Shown here: piece after piece, positions 15,801 to 23,271 of the stretch
Layout: the number at the start of each line of letters is the position of its first letter
Position numbering within the stretch: the stretch's first letter is position 1
Assembly (NCBI RefSeq): GCF_900547205.1
Contig: NZ_URFY01000062.1
Location: forward strand, 1 to 23,271
DNA length: 23,271 bases
Origin: an uncultured Bacteroides sp.
GTDB taxonomy: Bacteria > Bacteroidota > Bacteroidia > Bacteroidales > Bacteroidaceae
Direction of reading: 5' to 3'
The notes under the pieces: generated by a model
Seen by the model: only the letters and a program-made list of their open reading frames with translations
The model's database searches: none
What the model was told of the DNA's origin: nothing
Program-made: the position numbers and the translations under genes

Positions 15801-17828
15801 ATGAATATTATAAAAATAATATGTACAGCAACTGCCATTTCTTTGGCAGGTATGTTGACATCTTGCTCAGATTATCTAGATGTTTCAAAAGAACTTGCTC
15901 AGAATCTGGACAAAGAAGAAGTCTTTTCAAAAGCTAAATATATCAAACAGTGGTATGGCGAAATATATCAAACTTGTCCGAACTATTCGGAAGTAGGTTT
16001 GGATGTGCAAAATTCAAACGGAACTGTTAATGCTCAGGCTATCTATTCAGGAGAAATCGTTTGTGCTCATCCTAATGTGTTGAAATTCGGTCAAAACACG
16101 TTTACTCCCAGCAGTACTACTCACAATCGTTGGTGGAATTGTTATAAGCAGATTCGACAAGCGATGATCTTTTTGGATATGGCTCCTGAGAGTATAGGTG
16201 ACCCAATCGATGCTGACGGTTATATATCTGTAGCTGAGATGCGCCGATATAAAGCTGATGTTACTTATTTGCTTGCTTACAATTATTTCTTGTTGTTTGA
16301 GCTATATGGCCCTACGCCTATTATACCTGAAACAGCTGATCCTTCTGACGGAAACGTTGATTATGCACGTGCATCAGTTGATGAGATGGTAGGGCATATT
16401 GATCAGTTGTTGGAATCAGTCATAAGTGGTGAGTATCGCGATGATCTTCCCGAAACGATTAAAACAGGTACAGGAGATGATAATACACATGATAACAGTA
16501 TGTATAATCTCCGCGAAATTCTGCGTCCTACAAAAGTAGCCGCTTTGGCATTGCGCGCACGGTTGTGGGTGTATGCAGCTTCTCCTTTATTTAATGGTGG
16601 CTATAAGGAAGCATTGACTTTAACTAATGCTGATGGAAAGAGACTTTTCCCTGATAATAATCCTAGTAAATGGCAAACTGCTAGAACGCACCTTGAAGCT
16701 CTGTTGAAATTTGCAGACTCGCATGATATGGGGCTGTATTACTCTAAAGACAATGACCCCCATACATCAATATATGAATTATTCCAATATTATAACGATG
16801 AAATTCTTTGGGCTAATGGAAATAACGATTATAACGATGGTGTTGCTGCTAAGATGGAAGCCCGTACAATTCCCGGAGATATCCCTAGTGGAATGGGTAA
16901 TGTTGGCTTTTATCAGAATATTATAGACTTATTCTTTACAGAAAGCGGATTAGATATTAATGAGGACCCAGATTATAATGAAAACGGATTTACTAATTGG
17001 GTAAATGTATGTAATAAAGATAAGCATGTTGATAAGCACATCTTCAATATGTATGTTAGTCGTGAACCACGTTTCTATGCTGATGTTACTTACGAAGGAA
17101 AGAGCTGGCATATACAAAGAAACAGTTATCCTGATTGGGGTGCTTATTTCAGTGATGGTGGTGCAGCTTATAAAGATAACACTATGCATGCACGTGCTGG
17201 CTACTTACTCTATAAATTTAATAATCGTACACTGTTAAAAGAAGGGTCTTATCCTACTGATTGGGGTCGTCCTTGGATATATTTTCGCTTGGCAGACTTC
17301 TATCTGTATTATGCAGAGGTTTGCAATGAGATTGACCCGAGTGATCCTAATATTATCAAATATTTGGATTTGGTGCGTGAACGTGCAGGTATTCCCGGAT
17401 ATAAGGAGTTGGCTACAAAGGCTGAACCTTATGGGAAGAATATCTTAGGTGATCAGAATCTACAACGTGAAGCCATCTATCGCGAGCGTATTATTGAAAT
17501 GTTAGGCGAAGGAAATTATTACTTCGATATGCATAGATGGATGCGTGCCGGATGGTCACAAAATGAAACAACCGGTGAATGGATTAAGGATAATGAGGAC
17601 AAGTTATTGATACGCTATGGCATGGATAGAAGTAAGTCATCTGTTAAGACATATAATACAGCCAAAAACACTGCAATTGAATTTAATGATCAAATAGGTG
17701 AAGGCTCATTCTATAATCGCATTGTAATTGATAGATACCCATGGTCAAAAGCTATGCTCCTTTATCCTGTGCCTTACAATGAAATGCAGAAGAGTAAATT
17801 GACGGTTCAAAATCCGTTGTGGAATTAA
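15801..17828 (+). CDS. SusD/RagB-like outer-membrane glycan-binding lipoprotein
   Basis: A 675-residue protein with a lipoprotein signal ending LTSC (Cys22), placing it on the outer membrane surface as the lid of the SusC-like barrel encoded 28 bases upstream. SusD landmarks include SDYLDVSKELAQNLDKEEVF at the N-terminus, a helical (TPR-like) core with NRWWNCYKQIRQAMIFLDMA and YLLAYNYFLLFELYGPTPII, AALALRARLWVYAASPLFNG-type sequence near residue 250, and RPWIYFRLADFYLYYAEVCNE with RERAGIPGY in the C-terminal third. It closes with the family's MLLYPVPYNEMQKSKL. At 675 residues it is longer than classical SusD (about 550), with inserts in the middle that may form a specific binding face. A hairpin follows the gene at 17851-17884. 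Confidence 0.95.
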   Translation: MNIIKIICTATAISLAGMLTSCSDYLDVSKELAQNLDKEEVFSKAKYIKQWYGEIYQTCPNYSEVGLDVQNSNGTVNAQAIYSGEIVCAHPNVLKFGQNTFTPSSTTHNRWWNCYKQIRQAMIFLDMAPESIGDPIDADGYISVAEMRRYKADVTYLLAYNYFLLFELYGPTPIIPETADPSDGNVDYARASVDEMVGHIDQLLESVISGEYRDDLPETIKTGTGDDNTHDNSMYNLREILRPTKVAALALRARLWVYAASPLFNGGYKEALTLTNADGKRLFPDNNPSKWQTARTHLEALLKFADSHDMGLYYSKDNDPHTSIYELFQYYNDEILWANGNNDYNDGVAAKMEARTIPGDIPSGMGNVGFYQNIIDLFFTESGLDINEDPDYNENGFTNWVNVCNKDKHVDKHIFNMYVSREPRFYADVTYEGKSWHIQRNSYPDWGAYFSDGGAAYKDNTMHARAGYLLYKFNNRTLLKEGSYPTDWGRPWIYFRLADFYLYYAEVCNEIDPSDPNIIKYLDLVRERAGIPGYKELATKAEPYGKNILGDQNLQREAIYRERIIEMLGEGNYYFDMHRWMRAGWSQNETTGEWIKDNEDKLLIRYGMDRSKSSVKTYNTAKNTAIEFNDQIGEGSFYNRIVIDRYPWSKAMLLYPVPYNEMQKSKLTVQNPLWN

Positions 17829-17850
17829 TTGTTTGATTTAGAAGAACTAG

Positions 17851-17884
17851 GGCAAAGACCGGTGTCTTTTATGCCGGTTTTGCC
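17851..17884 (+). terminator. Hairpin after the SusD-like gene, terminator or attenuator
   Basis: Arms GGCAAAGACCGG (17851-17862) and CCGGTTTTGCC (17874-17884) form an 11-bp stem with one bulged G and an 11-base loop, followed by T-rich sequence (TTTGGTTCTTATTC). No good promoter is seen before the next gene, so this is more likely a partial terminator or RNA stability element that lowers expression of the genes downstream of SusCD than a full stop. Confidence 0.6.
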
Positions 17885-17971
17885 TTTGGTTCTTATTCTA
17901 CTAATATTGGACAACCTTAAATATAAGCTCTAGTTATAGAATAAATCAATGTAAAATATCAAAAAGTTGTT

Positions 17972-20383
17972 ATGAAAAATACAAGTATGCATATCATAAA
18001 AGACTGGTGGTGGTATAAGTTGCAAGTGATTTTATTATTTTTGATTTATCCCTACTTATCCTATTCGTGCAGCGATGATAATCCGGAGACGCCTGTTATT
18101 CAGGGGGATTGGATTGTGATTTCCACAGAATCAGTGAATTTTGCCTATGAAGGTGGAACGGAAAAACGTGAGTTCACTTTAGGACAAGGAGTAGATATAT
18201 CTCAGATAAAATCTACTTTAAGCAATAAAGGAGATGATTGGTTGACTGCTGTTGTTGAAAATGGTAAGATGACAATTGTATGCGAACGTTCGTACACGGA
18301 AAGGGTAAGAACATCCGTGCTGACATTGGCGTATGATGACAATCATAAATGTAATCTCACCATTTCACAGGAAGCTGCTCCGAGTTCTGCCGACAAACAA
18401 ATTAAAGTAATTGGTGGCGAGGCTACTTCTGAAGAAGCGAAAAGCAAAGATGGAGATGGAAACCCGCTAACTTTGAAGATGTCGTATGACGGCAATAAGA
18501 AGACTTATTTCAATTCGGCATTCGGTGCAGTTTCATACCCGTTTACTATCAAATATGAATTGGAAAAGGGGCATACGCTGAATAGTATAGTCTATACTCC
18601 ACGTACCGACTCCGGAAACAAGTGGGGCTCTTTCGATAAATTCACAGTAGAAGCTTCTACTGCCGACAAACCTGATGAATTTGTGAAAATCGGTGATTTT
18701 GAAAGAGGAAATGGGGTACATAATCCATTTACCATAAAGTTATCGAATCCGGTAAAAGATGCTAAGTATGTTCGTTTTATCATTAATAAAGCTTATGAGG
18801 ATAGAGTGAGTTGTGCTGAGATGGAATTTTATGAGGCTAGCAACAATAAACTCGACCTGACTACCATTTTTGCGGATAATATGGGGCTTAAGCTTAAGGA
18901 TGGCGTATCGGAAAAGCAGATTAAGCAAATTCCCAATCAATTCCTGAAAGATTTGGGGCTTGCTTTGCTGAGTGGAAGTTACGACTCATCGTATAGGTTG
19001 GCTGATTATCGTCCCTACCAGCATCCGTCTGTAATGGCTGCAACTAATAAGACATCCAAATATAGCTTGAGAGATAATCCTACCGGAATTTATGCAAAAG
19101 CTGATGAAACTTTGGCTGTGTTCGTTGGTGATATTTATGACAGTGGTAAGATTTCGTTGCTTATTCAAGATTTGAATGGTGGCTATAACAATTCAAAAAC
19201 ATACGAGTTGTCAGAAGGATACAATGAGATAACCGTAGAAGTGGGTGGCTTGATTTACATCTTGAATCATGTAAATGACGATATACCTCTTCGACTTGAA
19301 GATGCCGATAGTAACCAGAAGAAGAACATTGAAGCAAAGACTGTGAAAGTGCATATTGCAATGGGAAGAGTGAATGGCTATTTTGATATTTCGAAAAATA
19401 AAGAAAGTGACTGGCCTCTTATTCGCGATAATGCAAAGTATCAGGATATAGATGTTTTAGGAGAATACTCACATCTTACATGGAGGATATCCGACTTCAA
19501 AAAGTATGATACTGAGATAACGAAAACCATTGAAAATTTGGATCGTCTGGTATATCTGGAAGAAGAGTTCATGGGACTCGTAAAATATGATAAGATGTTC
19601 AATAATAGAATGCACTTCTGTATTGATTACAAGGCTGCCAGCCCGAATGCTTCTGATTACCGTACGGTTTATAATGCAAGCGATTACTATGCGGAACCCT
19701 TCTGCAAACCTAGTAGCTTTGCTACCCGTTGCTGGGGCCCTGCGCATGAAGTAGGACATTGTAATCAGACGCGTCCGGGACTGAAATGGTCAGGTTTGAC
19801 AGAGGTTACCAATAATATTATGTCACTTTTCATACAGACATCTTTTGGCAGTCCTTGTAAGTTATTGGTAGACGGGTGTACTTTGGTGGATGAGAGTGGA
19901 CAGAAAATCGGTACTTTTACTAATATCTATCAAGGTGCTACTGAATTGATAATAAATGGTAAACGTTCGCATTGTCTCCCCAATATATCAAACATTACGA
20001 GGGAAACCCAATTAGTACCATTCTGGCAACTAAAGTTATACATGATAGATGTTTTAGGGAAAAAGAGCTTTTATCACGACTTATATGAATACTTCCGTAC
20101 TCATGAAAGTCCCAGTGATAAAGGAGAGAATCAAGGCATGAACCAGTTGGATTTTGTGCGTCAGGTATGCGCAATATCCGGTCTGAATATGCTTGACTTC
20201 TTTGAGAAGTGGGGATTCTTATATCCTGTTAAGACAGAGTTGAATGACTATGGTAATAAAAAGTTTGAAACAACAAAGGATCAGATTGAACAGTTGGTAA
20301 ATGAAATCAAAGGAAAAGGTTATCCAATGGCGCATCCAAATGTTCATCAGATAACGGAAATCAATTTGGATGATTATAAATGA
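17972..20383 (+). CDS. M60-like (enhancin/mucinase-type) zinc metallopeptidase lipoprotein with BACON and F5/8C-like domains
   Basis: An 803-residue lipoprotein (lipobox LSYSC, Cys33), predicted to sit on the cell surface. A BACON-like domain (about 42-135, WIVISTESVNFAYEGGTEK to NLTISQ) comes first. An F5/8 type C or CBM32-like domain (about 140-285, with FDKFTVEAS and KYVRFIINKAYE) and the M60-like peptidase region (about 295-770) follow. The zinc site is HEVGH at 592-596 with the third ligand E611 in TEVTNN, the HExxH-(x)n-E gluzincin layout of this family. The characterised relative BT4244 of B. thetaiotaomicron, with a similar domain set, cleaves O-glycosylated mucin-type protein. This protein may therefore cut glycoprotein backbones to release glycopeptides. 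It is followed directly by a glycan-binding lipoprotein gene. A later in-frame Met6 could be the start instead. The substrate is inferred. Confidence 0.9.
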   Translation: MKNTSMHIIKDWWWYKLQVILLFLIYPYLSYSCSDDNPETPVIQGDWIVISTESVNFAYEGGTEKREFTLGQGVDISQIKSTLSNKGDDWLTAVVENGKMTIVCERSYTERVRTSVLTLAYDDNHKCNLTISQEAAPSSADKQIKVIGGEATSEEAKSKDGDGNPLTLKMSYDGNKKTYFNSAFGAVSYPFTIKYELEKGHTLNSIVYTPRTDSGNKWGSFDKFTVEASTADKPDEFVKIGDFERGNGVHNPFTIKLSNPVKDAKYVRFIINKAYEDRVSCAEMEFYEASNNKLDLTTIFADNMGLKLKDGVSEKQIKQIPNQFLKDLGLALLSGSYDSSYRLADYRPYQHPSVMAATNKTSKYSLRDNPTGIYAKADETLAVFVGDIYDSGKISLLIQDLNGGYNNSKTYELSEGYNEITVEVGGLIYILNHVNDDIPLRLEDADSNQKKNIEAKTVKVHIAMGRVNGYFDISKNKESDWPLIRDNAKYQDIDVLGEYSHLTWRISDFKKYDTEITKTIENLDRLVYLEEEFMGLVKYDKMFNNRMHFCIDYKAASPNASDYRTVYNASDYYAEPFCKPSSFATRCWGPAHEVGHCNQTRPGLKWSGLTEVTNNIMSLFIQTSFGSPCKLLVDGCTLVDESGQKIGTFTNIYQGATELIINGKRSHCLPNISNITRETQLVPFWQLKLYMIDVLGKKSFYHDLYEYFRTHESPSDKGENQGMNQLDFVRQVCAISGLNMLDFFEKWGFLYPVKTELNDYGNKKFETTKDQIEQLVNEIKGKGYPMAHPNVHQITEINLDDYK

Positions 20384-20424
20384 TTGAACTACAAATAAAT
20401 ATTAATCAATTAACATTTAAGAAT

Positions 20425-21552
20425 ATGAAGAAGAATATAACAAATATATTAGCGATAACACTATTGTTACTTTTCACAGGATTCTCTGTTGTGTCCTGTG
20501 ATGAAGATGAAGCAGTTGTTGTACCTGATAACTGGGTAACTGTATCAACTACTCCCATGACTATAGGTTATGAAGGTGGGAGCTTGACGTGTGACTATAC
20601 GTTAGCCGCTGGGCTTGATGCGACAGTGGTTTATATTATTAACCATGAGAATTGGTGCTCCGGTTATATAAAAGACGGTAAGATATTGATAGATGTAACT
20701 TTGTCAGAGGATATCAACGGACGTACTGCGAAGATGTCTTTGATTTATGACGAAAATCATCAGGTAGAACTCACTGTGGAACAAGGGAAAGCTCCGGTAG
20801 TGCCGGTTGAAAGTATTGATAAGAGTGCTATGCCGGAGTCTATCAATATAAATGAGACGTTAGATCTTAATACTGTTGTAAAGGTATTGCCTGCTAAAGC
20901 AAGTTATAAAAAACTGGCCTTTACCATTGCAGAAGGCAGTGAAGGACTCATTGAACTTACAGAAGCTGGTGTAGTAAAAGGACTAGCTGAAGGAATAGCA
21001 AAAATCAATGCAGCAGCAATTGATGAGAGTGGAGTGACTGAGGTTCTAACATTGGAAATCATCGGTGATATTGTATTGGATCGTACAAAATGGACCGTGA
21101 GTACTTTTGCAAAATATTCAAATGGGCAAAATTATGTAACAGATAAAAGTACTGGTATGCCGGAACATATCTTGGATGGCGACCGTGGAACTTATTTATC
21201 AATGGTAAAACCGGGTATTAAGTATGGTGAATATGTAGGAACGACAGATCCAAACTTTACTGTTGATATGAAAGAGACACAAACGTTTAATTATTTTTAC
21301 TGGTGTCACAGAACTGGTGGTACTAATGGCTATTTACAGGTTCTATCTGTTGATATTTACGGTAGTAATGACAATAAAGATTTTGTAAAGTTAAATAATG
21401 AAACAGTCAATTTTATTGAGAACTTATATGAAAATCAATATTTCGATATTCCTGAATCAACATACCGATATGTCAAAGTTCAATATAGGTCATACAGTTC
21501 TAGAGGATCAACGGCACAAGTTGCTGAGTTTGGACTTGGACGTAAACTCTAA
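20425..21552 (+). CDS. Surface glycan-binding lipoprotein (BACON-like, Big_2-like, F5/8C domains)
   Basis: A 375-residue lipoprotein (lipobox VVSC, Cys25). A BACON-like domain (about 33-122, NWVTVSTTPMTIGYEGGS to VELTVEQ) is clearly related to the N-terminal domain of the M60-like peptidase encoded just upstream. A bacterial Ig-like Big_2 region (about 125-212) contains GVVKGLAEGIAKINAAA. The C-terminal F5/8 type C domain (about 215-375) contains HILDGDRGTYLSM, DIYGSNDNKDFVKL and YRYVKVQYRS, typical of CBM32 galactose/GalNAc-type binding modules. There is no catalytic motif. It occupies the SusE-like slot and probably captures glycan at the surface for the peptidase and SusCD. I chose the ATG at 20425 for its lipoprotein signal; an in-frame ATG at 20380 overlaps the peptidase stop (ATGA) but would bury the signal peptide behind 15 extra residues. 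A strong terminator follows. Confidence 0.88.
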   Translation: MKKNITNILAITLLLLFTGFSVVSCDEDEAVVVPDNWVTVSTTPMTIGYEGGSLTCDYTLAAGLDATVVYIINHENWCSGYIKDGKILIDVTLSEDINGRTAKMSLIYDENHQVELTVEQGKAPVVPVESIDKSAMPESININETLDLNTVVKVLPAKASYKKLAFTIAEGSEGLIELTEAGVVKGLAEGIAKINAAAIDESGVTEVLTLEIIGDIVLDRTKWTVSTFAKYSNGQNYVTDKSTGMPEHILDGDRGTYLSMVKPGIKYGEYVGTTDPNFTVDMKETQTFNYFYWCHRTGGTNGYLQVLSVDIYGSNDNKDFVKLNNETVNFIENLYENQYFDIPESTYRYVKVQYRSYSSRGSTAQVAEFGLGRKL

Positions 21553-21582
21553 TCTGACTGGTTTGAAATAGGTTTTATATAG

Positions 21583-21641
21583 AGAGGACACTTTTATAAA
21601 GTAATTGCTAAATCGGCTTTATACTTTTCGAAGTGTCCTCT
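21583..21641 (+). terminator. Strong terminator ending the PUL operon
   Basis: Perfect 11-bp outer arms AGAGGACACTT (21583-21593) and AAGTGTCCTCT (21631-21641) are followed by TTT. An inner pair ATAAAG/CTTTAT extends the structure. It lies 30 bases after the glycan-binding lipoprotein stop, so the GH105 gene downstream likely belongs to a separate transcription unit. Confidence 0.8.
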
Positions 21642-21789
21642 TTTATATTGATAAGAGACTTAACCGGACACAAATTCTAAAACTAAATTAACCTGAATAA
21701 CGATACGAAAATTGTCATTTTTCCATTCTAATGGATAATATGAGCACCTTAAATGGAAGATTGTATAATGTAATCCCGATTAAGCTCAA

Positions 21790-21797
21790 TATCTTTG
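21790..21797 (+). promoter_or_regulatory. -7 promoter box for the GH105 gene
   Basis: TATCTTTG matches TAnnTTTG and lies 28 bases before the GH105 start codon. A TTG at 21761-21763 is the nearest -33 candidate, but the 26-base spacing is too long to be convincing. The strong upstream terminator makes a local promoter necessary. Confidence 0.45.
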
Positions 21798-21825
21798 CTA
21801 ACTGAAAAATAAACCGAATAATATC

Positions 21826-22944
21826 ATGAAGAAATTACTTTTAACCCTCAGCCTGTGTCTAGCTTATTTATGTACGATAAGTGCACAGCCATTCACCAAA
21901 TCCGAAGTAAAACAATCGATGCGGCGCGTAGCCGACTGGCAGATTGCCCATTACAACAAAGCCAAGTATGGCGACCTCAACTGGGTGAATGCCACCTTCT
22001 ATCTCGGTCTTACCCACTGGGCTGCCATAGCCGAAGAGACAGACAAAGACGACACTTACTACAAATGGTTGCTTCGTCTGGGAAACCGTAACTACTGGCA
22101 AGTAGACAAACGAATGTATCATGCAGATGATGTCTGCATCTCACAAACCTATCTCAATCTTTACGAGAAATACAAGAGAAAAGATATGCTTATCCCCACA
22201 TTGGCACGTACGGAGTGGGTGATTGACCATCCTTCCACCAGCTCGTTCGAATTGAATTATGGAGATGCGACCACACTTGAACGTTGGACATGGTGTGATG
22301 CCCTTTTCATGGCACCTCCCGTCTATCTGAAACTCTATAACATCACTGGTGACAAGAAATTTATCCGCTTCATGGATAAGGAATACAAAGACACCTACAA
22401 CTATTTGTTCGACAAAGACGAAAATCTCTTCTATCGCGACCACCGCTACTTCACGATGAAAGAAGCCAACGGCGCCAAAGTTTTCTGGGGGCGTGGCAAC
22501 GGCTGGGTACTCGGAGGGTTGGTTGAAATCCTGCGTGGACTTCCCGAAAAGAGCAAATATCGTCCGTTCTATCAAGACCTGTTCTTGAAACTCTGCCACC
22601 GCATTGCACCACTGCAAAACAACGACGGATTCTGGCACGCTAGTTTACTCGACCCTGCTTCTTATCCCTCACCCGAAACCAGTTGTAGCGGCTTCTTCGT
22701 ATATGCTCTGGCTTATGGTGTTAACGAAGGACTTCTGCCGAAAGACAAATTTCTGCCTGTTGTAGAGAAAGGATGGAAAGCATTGCTCACAGCAGTTGGC
22801 GAAGACGGAAAGCTCGGATACGTTCAGCCCATCGGTGCCGACCCCAAAAAGGTAACTCCCGAAATGACGGAAGTATATGGACCGGGTGCTTTCCTGCTGG
22901 CTGGAACGGAAATATACCGTATGGCACAGGATACTCCGATTTAA
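21826..22944 (+). CDS. GH105 unsaturated uronyl (rhamnogalacturonyl-type) hydrolase, exported
   Basis: A 372-residue protein with a signal peptide (about 1-20, ending TISA before QP). The (alpha/alpha)6-barrel GH105 landmarks are RVADWQIAHY, DLNWVNATFYLGLTHW, the DD pair D101-D102 in YHADDVCISQTYLNLYE, the catalytic Asp D158 in WTWCDALFMAPPVY, VFWGRGNGWVLGGLVEIL, NDGFWHASLLDP, SCSGFFVYALAYG and VYGPGAFLLAGTEIYR. The family hydrates the 4,5-unsaturated uronic acid that polysaccharide lyases leave at chain ends, releasing the uronate. It is separated from the PUL by a strong terminator, has its own -7 box and is visibly richer in G+C than SusCD, so membership in the same regulon is uncertain. 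No lyase is encoded in the window. Length is normal. Confidence 0.93.
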   Translation: MKKLLLTLSLCLAYLCTISAQPFTKSEVKQSMRRVADWQIAHYNKAKYGDLNWVNATFYLGLTHWAAIAEETDKDDTYYKWLLRLGNRNYWQVDKRMYHADDVCISQTYLNLYEKYKRKDMLIPTLARTEWVIDHPSTSSFELNYGDATTLERWTWCDALFMAPPVYLKLYNITGDKKFIRFMDKEYKDTYNYLFDKDENLFYRDHRYFTMKEANGAKVFWGRGNGWVLGGLVEILRGLPEKSKYRPFYQDLFLKLCHRIAPLQNNDGFWHASLLDPASYPSPETSCSGFFVYALAYGVNEGLLPKDKFLPVVEKGWKALLTAVGEDGKLGYVQPIGADPKKVTPEMTEVYGPGAFLLAGTEIYRMAQDTPI

Positions 22945-23023
22945 ATCGGGTTTGGATCTAACTTTGATAGGTGGACAACCTATTTGGCTGGTGAAAGAAG
23001 ATAAGTGTTGCCACAAAAACAGA

Positions 23024-23075
23024 AAAAACAGCAGCAAACTACTTTTATGAATAAGAGAAGTCTGCTGCTGTTTTT
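23024..23075. terminator. Bidirectional terminator between convergent genes
   Basis: A perfect 13-bp stem joins AAAAACAGCAGCA (23024-23036) and TGCTGCTGTTTTT (23063-23075). It carries a T run on each strand, so it can end both the plus-strand GH105 transcript and the minus-strand nuclease transcript. The 26-base loop may form a second small stem. Confidence 0.85.
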
Positions 23076-23111
23076 ATAATGTTCATATCTTATTAGAGGG
23101 CAATAATGGTA

Positions 23112-23271
23112 CTATGAATCGATATATTGTTTGATTTGTTCTATAGATATTGACAACTGTCTAGATATCTCATCAATCGATGTGCCATTGTTACAGAGCA
23201 TCTTAACCATTGAACGAATCATCTGCTCCTTCTGTTCAATCATCTGCTCCTTCTGTTCAATCATCTGCTCC
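23112..23271 (-). CDS. C-terminal end of an Rpn-type nuclease/putative transposase (partial)
   Basis: The minus-strand frame is open from the window edge to a TAG at 23114-23112 and encodes 52 complete codons. It starts with repeats of EQMIEQK and continues as IRSMVKMLCNNGTSIDEISR and QLSISIEQIKQYIDS. A charged E/Q/K repeat followed by a short helix-turn-helix-like tail (SIDEISRQLSISIEQI) is how the Rpn (PD-(D/E)XK recombination-promoting nuclease) proteins common in Bacteroides end. The nuclease domain is outside the window, so the assignment rests on the tail alone. It converges on the GH105 gene across the shared terminator. Confidence 0.55.
   Translation of the reverse strand, partial: EQMIEQKEQMIEQKEQMIRSMVKMLCNNGTSIDEISRQLSISIEQIKQYIDS
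23221..23271. repeat. 21-bp tandem repeat, at least 2.4 copies, running off the window
   Basis: The unit ATCTGCTCCTTCTGTTCAAT plus C occurs at 23221-23241 and 23242-23262, identically, and continues to the end of the window. On the minus strand it encodes the in-frame heptad EQMIEQK, so copy-number change would lengthen or shorten a predicted coiled segment without shifting frame. Confidence 0.85.

Noticed and set aside
20380..20424. ATGA-overlapping start for the glycan-binding lipoprotein
   Set aside because: It looks like translational coupling, but the lipoprotein signal begins at Met 20425 and the extension is not signal-like.
23221..23271. Possible CRISPR array
   Set aside because: The 21-bp units are directly adjacent with no spacers and encode an in-frame protein repeat.

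Overview
The window is from a Bacteroides-type gut bacterium. The evidence is a SusC/SusD pair, a hybrid two-component regulator, Bacteroidetes -7 promoter boxes (TAnnTTTG), a tRNA without encoded CCA, and lipoproteins with Bacteroidota-style lipoboxes. I cannot name the species from sequence alone.

Layout. Bases 1-147 are the tail of an insertion sequence (transposase C-terminus plus probable right inverted repeat). Next comes a minus-strand housekeeping block: a CAU-anticodon tRNA with its own promoter and terminator, a small membrane protein (DUF4491 type), an Lrp/AsnC regulator, and two adjacent FKBP-type prolyl isomerases, one a lipoprotein and one without a signal peptide. A sirtuin-type deacylase follows on the plus strand. 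Between it and the next gene lies what looks like a decayed small minus-strand gene (3861-4101) that still has a recognisable promoter.

From 4315 to about 21640 there is a polysaccharide utilisation locus (PUL), all on the plus strand. It holds a hybrid two-component system (HTCS) sensor/regulator, a GH29 alpha-L-fucosidase, a GH2 beta-galactosidase-like enzyme, an STN-containing SusC-like transporter, a SusD-like lipoprotein, an M60-like (enhancin/mucinase-type) metallopeptidase lipoprotein, and a surface glycan-binding lipoprotein that shares its N-terminal domain with the peptidase. A strong hairpin terminator ends this run. A GH105 unsaturated uronyl hydrolase with its own promoter box follows. 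A bidirectional terminator then separates it from the truncated end of a minus-strand Rpn-type nuclease with 21-bp repeats.

Working model (inference). The surface peptidase and binding protein act on a glycosylated protein. SusCD import the released glycan or glycopeptide, periplasmic GH29 and GH2 remove fucose and galactose, and the HTCS senses a product and activates the operon. A fucose- and galactose-bearing glycoprotein, such as mucin-type or plant arabinogalactan protein, is the most economical guess. The GH105 gene fits only if unsaturated uronic acids are also present, and no polysaccharide lyase is in the window.
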